Assembly: GCA_050008575.1 (NCBI GenBank)
Contig: JBEKMJ010000023.1
Location: 1-64,000, forward strand
DNA from: Bog-159 sp050008575
GTDB lineage: Bacteria; Acidobacteriota; Terriglobia; Bryobacterales; Bryobacteraceae
DNA: 64,000 nucleotides
Direction: 5' to 3'
In this document: positions 44,300 through 51,992 of the stretch, in pieces
Layout of the letters: the number at the start of each line of letters is the position of its first letter
Position numbering within the stretch: the stretch's first letter is position 1
The notes under the pieces: generated by a model
Databases searched by the model: none
The model's input: only the letters and a program-made list of their open reading frames with translations
Told to the model about the DNA's origin: nothing
Program-made: the position numbers and the translations under genes

Positions 44300-46735
44300 A
44301 TGAGACGGCTGGAGACGATCTGGCAGGACATCCGCTATGGGCTGCGCACCATGCGCGCCCGGCCCGCCTTCGCCGCGACGGCCGTGGCCACCATGGCGCT
44401 GGCCATAGGCGGGACCACGGCCATGTTCACGGTAATTCGCGCCGTGCTGCTGAAGCCCCTGCAGTATCGCGATCCGGACCGGTTGGTGCGTATCGAGGGC
44501 GGCGCCACGCCGTCGCGATTCGCCGAGATGCGGGCCGGCGCGCGCTCGTTCACGGACCTGGGCGCATTCACCGGCTGGCAAAACATTACACTGTCGGGCG
44601 GCGCCCAGCCGGAAGTGCTGGGAGGCGTCCACGTCTCGGCCGGTTACTTACGCATTCTGGACGTCGAGCCGCTGCGCGGACGCGGATTTCGTCCCGAGGA
44701 AGACTCGCCCGGCGGCCCGCCCGTCGCCATGATCAGCGCCGAGCTCTGGCAGCGGCGCTTCGGGAGCGATCCGCAAATCGCCGGCAAGACTGCCCTGCTG
44801 GCCGACGCGCCGTACACCATCATTGGCGTTCTGCCGCCCCATTTCCGTTTTCCTTTTGCGGACGTGGACATCTGGATGACGGCGCCATCGGAATGGAACG
44901 CCCTGCCGCCCAGGGCCCGTACCCTGAGCCCTTATCTGACCGTGTTCGGCCGTCTGAAAACGGGAGTGACGCTGGCCCAGGCCAACGCGGAGCTGAAAGT
45001 GGTTCGCCGCCGATACGCCATGGCGCATCCCGCCATGCTGGATGCCAAGCCGAAGTCGCCGGTGGAAGTCACGGCCATGAAAGACCACCTGGTGGCCGAT
45101 GTGCGTTCCATGCTATGGATGCTTTTTGGCGCGGCGGGCTTTGTGCTGACGATCGCGTGCGCCAATGTAGCCGGCCTGCTGCTGGCGCGCGCCACGTCGC
45201 GTTCGCGGGAATTTGCGGTACGCGCGGCGCTGGGCGCCGCCCGCGTCCGTCTGATCGCGCAACTGCTGGCGGAGAGCGTTCTGTTGTCGATCGCCGGTGG
45301 AATGTTCGGCGTGCTGCTGGCCGCTTATGGCCTGCGGGCGATTCCCAGGATGAGCGCCTTCGTGCTGCCGCGCGCGAGCGAGATTCACGTGGATTGGATC
45401 GTTCTCGCATTCGCCGCGGCGCTCTCGATTACGACCGGCGTGCTGTTCGGACTGGCGCCGTCGCTGGGCGCGTCCCGCCCCGATCTCATGGCCGCGTTGC
45501 GCACCAGCGGCGCAGCCTCCAATACAGGCGTCCCCAGAAGGATCCTGCCCGGCTGGAATACTCGAAACGTGTTGCTGGTGGGTCAGGTGGCACTCTCGGT
45601 CGTGCTGCTGATCGGCGCGGCGCTGCTGATCGAGAGCGTCGCCCAACTGCGGCACGTGGATGTCGGATTCAATCCGTCCAACTTGCTCAAATTGGACATC
45701 TCCCTGCCGCCTGTGCGCTACGACACCGACCAAAAAACGGCATCGTTCGTGCGCGATCTTGTCGCGGGCGTGAAATCGCTGCCCGGCGCCCGCGCCGCCG
45801 CGGTGGCTTGGTACCTTCCCATGATGGGCGCCGCGGGAACTCCCGTGCAGGATGCCGCAAGGCCGCCGCTGCCATTGAACCAACGCTCGATTGCGACGCT
45901 CCTGGTCGTTACACCGGGCTACTTTAACACGCTCGGAATTCCGTTGAGGCGCGGCAGGGATTTCGACGAACAAGACACGCAGGACGCACCGCGCGTGGCC
46001 ATTATCGATGAAGCGTTGGCGCGGCGTTTATGGCCGGCGTATCCGGCCGGTGAAGATCCGGTCGGCCGGCGGATTTTTGTGGGAGGACTGAACCCTAAAG
46101 CCGCGGAAATTGTAGGCATCGCCGCAAACGTGCCCCAGGGTCTCGAAGGCGGCCCTTGGCCGGAAGGTGTTTACGAATCTTTCGCGCAGCACCCGCAGAA
46201 GTCCGCGGTGCTGGCCGTGCGCACGGCCGGAGATCCGCTCTCGCTGACCAGAGCCGTCCGCGGTCAAGTGCAGGCGCTGGACCGGGACCAGACGGTGGCG
46301 GGCGTCCAAACCATGGACGATCTACTGGAGGAGCAAGTGGGCCAGCGCCGTTTGCTGACAATATTGCTGGGATCGTTTGCCGGCATGGCGCTGCTGCTCG
46401 CGCTGATCGGAATCTATGGCGTGATTGCCTACGCGGTGGCGCAACGCACGCAAGAAGTGGGGATTCGCCGGGCGTTGGGCGCGCAGCAAGGCGACATTCT
46501 GCGGCTGGTCATGCGGCAGGGTTTCGTCCCGACGGTGACGGGGATAGTTATCGGCCTGATTGGGGCTGCCGTCTTGACGCGCGTGATGACGACTGTGCTG
46601 TTCCAAGTTAGCGCGACCGATCCAGCGACTTTCGCCGGTGTTGCCGCGCTGTTCCTGGTGGTGGCGCTGGCGGCGAGCTATATTCCCGCGCGCCGCGCCG
46701 CCAGGATCGAACCCATGTCGGCCCTGCGGGTTTGA
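44300..46735 (+). CDS. MacB/FtsX-like orphan permease (ADOP type), second copy
   Basis: 811 residues. The start ATG 44300 has GGGAGGTGA at good spacing and begins the family N-terminus (LETIWQDIRYGLRTMRARPAF). Same layout as the gene at 31350: first helix, MacB periplasmic core, FtsX helices (FGAAGFVLTIACANVAGLLLARA), second periplasmic domain, second FtsX unit (GMALLLALIGIYGVIAYAVAQR) and the ending ARRAARIEPMSALRV. The two are diverged paralogues. No ABC ATPase gene is adjacent. The preceding hairpin element is shared in kind with that ahead of the first permease. Confidence 0.92.
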   Translation: MRRLETIWQDIRYGLRTMRARPAFAATAVATMALAIGGTTAMFTVIRAVLLKPLQYRDPDRLVRIEGGATPSRFAEMRAGARSFTDLGAFTGWQNITLSGGAQPEVLGGVHVSAGYLRILDVEPLRGRGFRPEEDSPGGPPVAMISAELWQRRFGSDPQIAGKTALLADAPYTIIGVLPPHFRFPFADVDIWMTAPSEWNALPPRARTLSPYLTVFGRLKTGVTLAQANAELKVVRRRYAMAHPAMLDAKPKSPVEVTAMKDHLVADVRSMLWMLFGAAGFVLTIACANVAGLLLARATSRSREFAVRAALGAARVRLIAQLLAESVLLSIAGGMFGVLLAAYGLRAIPRMSAFVLPRASEIHVDWIVLAFAAALSITTGVLFGLAPSLGASRPDLMAALRTSGAASNTGVPRRILPGWNTRNVLLVGQVALSVVLLIGAALLIESVAQLRHVDVGFNPSNLLKLDISLPPVRYDTDQKTASFVRDLVAGVKSLPGARAAAVAWYLPMMGAAGTPVQDAARPPLPLNQRSIATLLVVTPGYFNTLGIPLRRGRDFDEQDTQDAPRVAIIDEALARRLWPAYPAGEDPVGRRIFVGGLNPKAAEIVGIAANVPQGLEGGPWPEGVYESFAQHPQKSAVLAVRTAGDPLSLTRAVRGQVQALDRDQTVAGVQTMDDLLEEQVGQRRLLTILLGSFAGMALLLALIGIYGVIAYAVAQRTQEVGIRRALGAQQGDILRLVMRQGFVPTVTGIVIGLIGAAVLTRVMTTVLFQVSATDPATFAGVAALFLVVALAASYIPARRAARIEPMSALRV

Positions 46736-46839
46736 GAAACGCCGTTCGTCACGCAGCCCATGGCGCCGTGCCCCCGAGTTCAAGAAAGAGAGCGTCGCGG
46801 AGCGATTTTCCGGGGTGAACGTCAAATCAGACTCATCGA

Positions 46840-47200
46840 AGCAGATGGCGCCCACGCGGGCGTGCCCGCCGCCGCCGTAGCGCTCGCTGATGTTCGCCAG
46901 GTTGTGCTTGGGTGCCTCCGCGACCAGGGGTTCGATCCCACTGAAACCTTGGCTTCCAGTCCCCTGTCAGATCGAAGAGCACCACGCCGTTATCCTGCGT
47001 GGCCCGTCCGCCGATCATGCCCACCGAATTGAGGTGCCGCTGGTACAACGGGTCGAATTAATCCTGGCTCTCGGGCTCCGCGGCGATCTCTTCCAGCGTG
47101 CATCCAGCCGATCGCCTTCTGGATGATTCCGGACCCTTTCGCGCCCTCAATCGCCAGGGTCGGCTTTCATGGCCGGCGCCCAGTTCCAGCGCCGCGTGAG
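46840..47200 (-). pseudogene. Decayed partial copy of a DHH phosphoesterase gene
   Basis: Minus-strand translation gives YQRHLNSVGMIGGRATQDNG, then VVLFDLTG, almost the same as YQRHLKSVDLIGGRATQDNG and VVFFDLTG of the intact gene at 50932. On the DNA level the C-terminal Gly/His-rich segment (around 46850-46920) also matches, but a block of about 90 bases between them is missing, reading frames shift, and there is no N-terminal DHH half. Homology stops near 47200. The rest of 46736-47254 holds no other gene. Confidence 0.75.
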
Positions 47201-47254
47201 TGTTATTCTAAAGAGAAGGAGCAGAAGCCAGTCAGGCCGTGCTGCAAGACGCGC

Positions 47255-47461
47255 ATGGACAAGACGATCCGCAAATACACCAGCCTTGACGAAATGAAGG
47301 CCGACGAATACCGGTATTGGCAGAGCCGGCCCGTGCATGAGCGGATGGATGCCGTCGAGGAGCTGATCTGCACCGCCTACGAACTCAAAGGCTGGCAAAT
47401 GGAGCCGGATGTACCAAGACTACAAAGACCTTTTGTCCGCCTTCCATGCCCATGGTGTTAG
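47255..47461 (+). CDS. Small protein paired with a nucleotidyltransferase
   Basis: 68 residues, starting MDKTIRKYTSLDEMKADEYRY and rich in charged helix-forming residues (RPVHERMDAVEELICTAYEL), ending in LPCPWC. It overlaps the following nucleotidyltransferase gene by 53 bases in a different frame. Small ORFs of this kind (TS(L/F)D(E/D)MKA-EYRYWQ) are, as I recall, regularly found ahead of such nucleotidyltransferases, as in a two-gene toxin-antitoxin-like module. Which of the two would be toxin is not known. The start at 47255 is chosen because the frame upstream is antisense to the DHH pseudogene. Confidence 0.65.
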   Translation: MDKTIRKYTSLDEMKADEYRYWQSRPVHERMDAVEELICTAYELKGWQMEPDVPRLQRPFVRLPCPWC

Positions 47462-47876
47462 ATATCTGATTGTTGGCGGTTACGCCGTCATCTTTCACGC
47501 GCAGCCACGTTTTACCAAGGACATCGATTTTTTCATAAAAGCAGACGCGGCGAACGCGCAAGCAACCTACGCGGCGCTGGCCGAGTTCGGCGCCGCGCTG
47601 GAAGGCATTCGACCGGAGGAATTTGCAGACTGCGGCAGTTTCTTTCGTTTTGGACGCGATCCGCGAGGCTTCGACATTATCCCACACCTTCCGGGCGTCG
47701 ACTTCGACGCTGCATGGGAACGCCGGGTGGAAGGCGTACTTGATGCAACGACCGGCCTTAAGGCCTTCTTTATTTCCAAGGACGATCTGATCGCCGCCAA
47801 GCTTGCTTCGGGCCGGCCTCAGGACCTTGCGGATGTGAGCGCCATTCAAAAAGCCACGGAAAGCAGAAGACCGTAG
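47409..47876 (+). CDS. Minimal nucleotidyltransferase-fold protein
   Basis: 155 residues. The motif VRYLIVGGYAVIFHAQPRFTKDIDFFI holds the GG and DxD of the pol-beta nucleotidyltransferase superfamily, as in MNT/AbiEii-like and DUF6036 proteins. A later FFISKDDLIAAKLASGRPQDLADV contains the Lys and Asp of the helical part. Members act as toxins or antitoxins by transferring nucleotides to tRNA or protein partners, or are of unknown function. Overlap with the 68-residue gene suggests a joint unit. It lies between DHH gene copies in an accessory patch. Confidence 0.75.
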   Translation: MYQDYKDLLSAFHAHGVRYLIVGGYAVIFHAQPRFTKDIDFFIKADAANAQATYAALAEFGAALEGIRPEEFADCGSFFRFGRDPRGFDIIPHLPGVDFDAAWERRVEGVLDATTGLKAFFISKDDLIAAKLASGRPQDLADVSAIQKATESRRP

Positions 47877-48052
47877 AGGCGGGGAAGCGCTCTTGTGGCG
47901 CGCGAACGGCTGCGACAATCGCTAAAGAAAAATCGCTTCCCGCAGTCTGGTCGCGTATGGGACCGTGTGATATCGGCCTAACACTATGCTTGACTCAGTC
48001 CAGCCCCTGAGCTAACGTGGTGGCTGAACCCGTTCTTGACCCGCCAGGAACC

Positions 48053-48334
48053 ATGACCATCACGCTCGATATCCGACCCGAAGTGCAAGCCGAACTCGCG
48101 CGCCAGGCCGCCCTTGAGGGCCGCGCGATCGAGTCTGTCGCCACCGCCTTGCTGGAAGGCGCCGTGCATCCCGTATCCGCCGGGCCGCCGGCGAACGTCA
48201 CTCCGCTGGAACATCGTACCGGACAGGCCCTGATCGACGCCTTTGCGGACATCCGTGGCTTGTTGACCGACGAAGAGATTGATCGGATGTTCAGCCGCAA
48301 TCCCTCGACTGCCCGGCCCGTGGACTTGTCGTGA
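48053..48334 (+). CDS. VapB-like antitoxin
   Basis: 93 residues. The N-terminus MTITLDIRPEVQAELARQAALEGRAIESVATALLE is a ribbon-helix-helix-like dimerisation and DNA-binding region of the kind found in small antitoxins. The C-terminal tail (TDEEIDRMFSRNPSTARPVDLS) would wrap the toxin. It overlaps the PIN gene by 4 bases (GTGA), the standard VapBC order. The alternative start at 48017 adds 12 residues without clear character. Confidence 0.75.
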   Translation: MTITLDIRPEVQAELARQAALEGRAIESVATALLEGAVHPVSAGPPANVTPLEHRTGQALIDAFADIRGLLTDEEIDRMFSRNPSTARPVDLS

Positions 48335-48708
48335 ACCGAGGTTTTCTTCCGGATACCAACATCCCTTCGGAGTTGATGCGTGCCCGCCCGGAACCCAAAG
48401 TGCAAGACCGGGTGGCCGCTCAAGATGTCGGCACGTTGTTTATGAGCGTGGTGAGCATCGGCGAACTGGAAACGGGATTTGCAACCACGCGGGATGTCGC
48501 GCGGACGGCGCGCCTGGAGGCATCGCTTGAGCGCTACCTGGCACTTCTGTTTGTGGGGCGGGTTCTGCCGGTAACGCAGGCGATTGCCGTCCGATGGGGC
48601 ATGATCGCCGCTACGGCCCTGGAACATGGCCTCACGCTCGTCACGCGCAATGTGAAGGATTTCGCCGGTCTCGGCGTCGATCTGTTAAACCCATGGCTGG
48701 ACTCGTAA
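48331..48708 (+). CDS. PIN-domain toxin (VapC/FitB-like), probably internally deleted
   Basis: 125 residues. The first acidic residue is in FLPDTNIPSEL, the second in MSVVSIGELETG, and the C-terminal TLVTRNVKDFAGLGVDLLNPW is typical. In full-length relatives AVRWGMIAA is followed by about 20 residues containing the third catalytic Asp in a second (D)xLIAATALEHG motif. Here AVRWGMIAA runs straight into TALEHG, as if the two similar MIAA/LIAA segments had recombined, so that Asp is gone. The protein is about 20 residues shorter than usual. It is probably inactive as an endoribonuclease. Confidence 0.75.
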   Translation: MNRGFLPDTNIPSELMRARPEPKVQDRVAAQDVGTLFMSVVSIGELETGFATTRDVARTARLEASLERYLALLFVGRVLPVTQAIAVRWGMIAATALEHGLTLVTRNVKDFAGLGVDLLNPWLDS

Positions 48709-49227
48709 CGACCGCCCTGATACGCCCCTGCCACGCCCGTGTATCCGGTGGCGCTTTTCGCGCCGCGGCGCTTTGCCGAATGGGCGCGGCGCACGACCTC
48801 GGCGAGATCGCCGGCGTTAATCCGTTCCATTTCATCAAAGACCTGCAGCGGCAATTTTCAAGACGGTCCTCGGGACCTAGCGCTTGCCAGACGATCACAT
48901 ACTTTATCGTCTAGTAAATGGGCCTTGCCTGGAGCCGGAACTCGGAACAAGTCGTACGACTGGCTTAGCAACCACTTACGGTTTCAAGGCAATGTGCCGC
49001 CTGGGAGGTTGCTTGGCCCTGAACCTGGGAACGTGTCTTACCGTGTTTAATAGCGGGATCATTGACTGTGCCGAACGCTCCTCGCTGTCAAGGGTACGCC
49101 GCGCGCTAACGGCGCGCCCTTTGATGACAGATCCAGACCGTTCGGCCTGCCTTCCCTGACAAGAGCGAAAGGGCGTTGCCAACGAAAAAAGGCTCTGGCG
49201 AAATCTCTGCGAAAGGCGTGGGCCAAA
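48709..49227. other. About 520 bases without a recognised gene
   Basis: No frame has a ribosome binding site and a recognisable protein. A minus-strand run near 48750-48850 translates as VFDEMERINAGDLAEVVRRAH, which looks protein-like, but it has no supported start and leads nowhere; it may be a piece of a lost gene. Base composition is lower in GC than in the core regions. Confidence 0.4.
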
Positions 49228-49767
49228 TCATTTGATCAAGCGGGGCCAAATCACATGCGCGAAATCAATCGCCGCAAGGACGAACGACGCACTTATCGCA
49301 AATGCCACCGTAGCCACAATTCTGTATTTCTTTAGATGTGAAAGCAGCAAGACGTACGTGACCATCCAAATGGCGTACGTTAGGTTCCCCCCTGCGAGCC
49401 CGTGGGAGACAATTCCCGCTGCAAGGCCCGCTAATGCGCCCTCTCCGAGGGCGACAGCGATCGGATTCCGATAACGGACAGCCACGGTGCCGCTCCACGG
49501 CTCGGGATGGCCAGCTTGCGAAATTGCGACGCTAAGGGCCCTTTTTAGCTGGGCAAGGTCTATCTTGCCAGACGGGACCTTCCTGTAGGTCCGCACCGTA
49601 CCGTCCCTAAACCGAAGCGCCACGGCATATGAATTCCTTGGAAGCGGTATCCCATTCTTGGACGGGAGCCATGTGCTAAACTTTACCACGGCCAACGCCG
49701 ACAGCAGGAACGCGTCCGCAACATTCGTGTCGTGGTTGAGTATCCATAACCGCTGGCTGGTAAGCAC
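49228..49767 (-). CDS. Membrane protein, probable 3' part of the frameshifted zinc-ribbon gene
   Basis: 179 residues from a GTG. It has a charged middle part (YAVALRFRDGTVRTYRKVPSGKIDLAQLKRAL) and hydrophobic helices near the C-terminus (IAVALGEGALAGLAAGIVSHGLA, LTYAIWMVTYVLLLS, VATVAFAISASFVLAAI). The frame stays open upstream of the GTG to 49883 and reads NLITAFFAVSAPRDGEFLIYF, which looks coding, but there is no start codon. This fits the C-terminal part of the upstream gene, separated by a one-base change at the T run 49880-49883. Function unknown. Confidence 0.6.
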   Translation of the reverse strand: MLTSQRLWILNHDTNVADAFLLSALAVVKFSTWLPSKNGIPLPRNSYAVALRFRDGTVRTYRKVPSGKIDLAQLKRALSVAISQAGHPEPWSGTVAVRYRNPIAVALGEGALAGLAAGIVSHGLAGGNLTYAIWMVTYVLLLSHLKKYRIVATVAFAISASFVLAAIDFAHVIWPRLIK

Positions 49768-49826
49768 ACAAGCTGGTGGGCGGACTGGATCTCCAGGGGG
49801 CGGTGCCGCGCACTCCGCAAAGTAAA

Positions 49827-50687
49827 TCAGGAACTCTCCGTCGCGCGGGGCGGAGACAGCGAAGAAAGCAGTGATGAGGTTTTGAAGTTAGCGCCCCTGC
49901 GCATGAATTCGTCGAATGCGACGTTCGCTAAGTCTTTTTCGTAGGAACTTGATACTTGGCAAAGCTTGCCCGACCGCCAAGCAGACCAGGTGGTCTTCCA
50001 GAGAGCCAATGCATCGCCGCGGGGGGAAACGCCCTCGTTCTGTTCGCCTATCGTGTTGCCCGGTTCAGAGCCCAGTGCCCGCCCAGGAGCGTCCGCCGAA
50101 GCGAAGTCATGACCGCACGACCCACAATGTTTCCTGCCAAGCGCGATTGCTGATCGGCATTCGGGGCAACTCTTAGTTGCAGTCAAATCCGGTTCCCTTC
50201 GAAGGACTTGTCGCGCGCGCCACACGAGAGACAAAATGAATGCGCCCGTCAGAACCGCCCCCCCGACGAGGGCGTACAGGGCGATCATCCTGTCGTCACG
50301 CGACTCGTTCGGGTAATAACCGTAGAAGCCATCAGCACCGCCAACGAGCAGAAGGCTGCCCAGAGTAGCGCCCAATAGTAGAGGCCTGTTGCTAGGCCCG
50401 CGTAAGGCCGGGAAGAAGGTGCGGGCCAATATCCCGGCTGCTGGAAGTAGGATTAGAGCGCCCAACCACACGTCCCCCTTGGGGGAGAGCATCTGCGCTA
50501 AGCCGCCGAGGAGAAGGTATGTCAATCCGACCAGGAGCACAGAGCCACCCAGGACGGTTCGGGTACCCATGATCCTTGCCAAGCGCGGCGTGCTTTTCCC
50601 CTCGGCCCGTTGTCCGGCGTTAATTACACAATTGGCGCAGAGCGGCCCAGTGCCGCTGAACTGTTGCCTGCAACGTGCACAGCGCAT
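49827..50687 (-). CDS. Zinc-ribbon membrane protein, probable 5' part of a frameshifted gene
   Basis: 286 residues. The N-terminus MRCARCRQQFSGTGPLCANC is a CxxC...CxxC zinc ribbon. Four membrane helices follow (TVLGGSVLLVGLTYLLLGGL, WLGALILLPAAGILA, LLLGATLGSLLLVGGA, IALYALVGGAVLTGAFILSLVW), then a second ribbon (SCPECRSAIALGRKHCGSCG). The final residues after FMRRGANFK (TSSLLSSLSPPRATESS) look non-native; a one-base correction in the AAAA run there joins it to the downstream frame to give one protein of about 500 residues. The family is not recognised. Confidence 0.65.
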   Translation of the reverse strand: MRCARCRQQFSGTGPLCANCVINAGQRAEGKSTPRLARIMGTRTVLGGSVLLVGLTYLLLGGLAQMLSPKGDVWLGALILLPAAGILARTFFPALRGPSNRPLLLGATLGSLLLVGGADGFYGYYPNESRDDRMIALYALVGGAVLTGAFILSLVWRARQVLRREPDLTATKSCPECRSAIALGRKHCGSCGHDFASADAPGRALGSEPGNTIGEQNEGVSPRGDALALWKTTWSAWRSGKLCQVSSSYEKDLANVAFDEFMRRGANFKTSSLLSSLSPPRATESS

Positions 50688-50931
50688 CCCTTACTCCCTG
50701 CGGAAGCCAGAATTGTAGCATTTCCTGCAGTTACCTTTCGGCGAATTCCACAAGCTCACCCGGTCACCATCCCGGCGAAGGTATTCGAATTGAGCGATTT
50801 CGGCTTCCGATAATCGGTGATTATGTAAACTCCGCAGCCCGCGTGTCGCGCTGCCCGTATTCCCGCACTCCACGCTCTCAAAAGTTATCCGCGGGCTACG
50901 CTGGCTGCGCCACATGGGCTTGAAGTCCGCC

Positions 50932-51885
50932 CTACTCCTTCAATTCCGCCACGATCTCCGCCGCCACCCGGCGCGCCTTCTCGATGGCCCCCGGCTCGAA
51001 GCTAATGGCGCCCACGCGGGCGTGCCCGCCGCCGCCATAACGCTCGCAAATGCTCGCCAGGTTGTGTTTGGGCACCTCCGGCGACCAGGGGTTCGATCCC
51101 ACGGAAACCTTGGTGCGGAAGCTGGAGGGGCTTACCGAGACCGTGTACGTGCAAGTCGGGAACAGGTAATACGGGATGAACTTGTTGTAGCCTTCCAGGT
51201 CGTACCCCGTGAGATCGAAGAACACCACGCCGTTATCCTGCGTGGCGCGCCCGCCGATCAGGTCCACCGATTTGAGGTGCCGCTGGTACAACGGCTCGAA
51301 AAGCGCCTGGATCTCCGGCTCGGCGGCGATATCTTCCAGCTTCCGATGCTGCATCCATCCGATGATCTTCCGGATGATCCCGGACCCTTTGGCGCCCTCG
51401 ATTACCAGGGTCAGCTTCATGGCCGGCGCGCCCAGCTCCACGGCGGTCTTGGCGTCGGGATATTGCGCGCCATCGATGATGTTGGCCCACTCGACAAGCT
51501 GATCCAGGTCGGCGCCGTCAAAACCGAAGCGGTCTTTGGCGACGGCCCGGATAAACGAGGTGCAGGATTTGTACGAAGGGTCGTAGAGTTTGCGGCCGCT
51601 GCGGTCCTGGCGGTAGTTCTCGGCGTCTTCCGGCGTGAGAAAGGCACTCTGATGGTGGTCGAACCACCAGGTCAGGCGCGGATCGCTCGAGTATTTGAAA
51701 TCGACGATGGCGTTCACGTCGCCGTCCCAAAGGCTGTCTTCGAAGAGTTGGGATGCCTTATGGGCCATCCCCGTATAGACGTATTCCGCTTCCGGGTAAA
51801 AAGCGCCCTGCATGAAACGGGTGAAGTACGCGGCGGAAGCCGCGCCGTCGAAACAATGATCGTGGTAGAGAATGCGTACCCGCAT
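50932..51885 (-). CDS. DHH-family phosphoesterase
   Basis: 317 residues. Motifs are the N-terminal YHDHCFDGAASA (metal-binding His/Asp), AIVDFKYS, the DHH signature WWFDHHQSAF and a C-terminal GGGGHARVGAISF substrate loop of the DHHA1-like domain. Such enzymes cleave phosphodiester or phosphoanhydride bonds in small nucleotides such as nanoRNA or cyclic dinucleotides. The substrate is not clear from the sequence: the order of motifs fits an atypical member of NrnA-like proteins. A partial decayed copy lies at 46840-47200. Confidence 0.85.
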   Translation of the reverse strand: MRVRILYHDHCFDGAASAAYFTRFMQGAFYPEAEYVYTGMAHKASQLFEDSLWDGDVNAIVDFKYSSDPRLTWWFDHHQSAFLTPEDAENYRQDRSGRKLYDPSYKSCTSFIRAVAKDRFGFDGADLDQLVEWANIIDGAQYPDAKTAVELGAPAMKLTLVIEGAKGSGIIRKIIGWMQHRKLEDIAAEPEIQALFEPLYQRHLKSVDLIGGRATQDNGVVFFDLTGYDLEGYNKFIPYYLFPTCTYTVSVSPSSFRTKVSVGSNPWSPEVPKHNLASICERYGGGGHARVGAISFEPGAIEKARRVAAEIVAELKE

Positions 51886-51951
51886 GAACTTTGTAGGAAA
51901 CGTACCAGCTTGCCTGAATGGGCGGGTAAATGCAAGTGGGGGAAGAAAAGA

Positions 51952-51992
51952 GGCGGCCTGCGAGGCCGCCGCCGGCTGCGAGCCTGCCCCAC
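51952..51992. repeat. Intergenic hairpin element 10
   Basis: GGCGGCCTGCGAGGCCGCC and GCCGGCTGCGAGCCTGC (one mismatch), ending in CCCCAC. Its last base directly abuts the stop codon of the M14 peptidase gene on the minus strand. Relative to element 4 it differs at TACGA/TGCGA and one stem position. Confidence 0.8.

Noticed and set aside
48534..48854. Minus-strand frame containing VFDEMERINAGDLAEVVRRAH
   Set aside because: Protein-like for about 25 residues only, partly antisense to the PIN gene, with no credible start or family.
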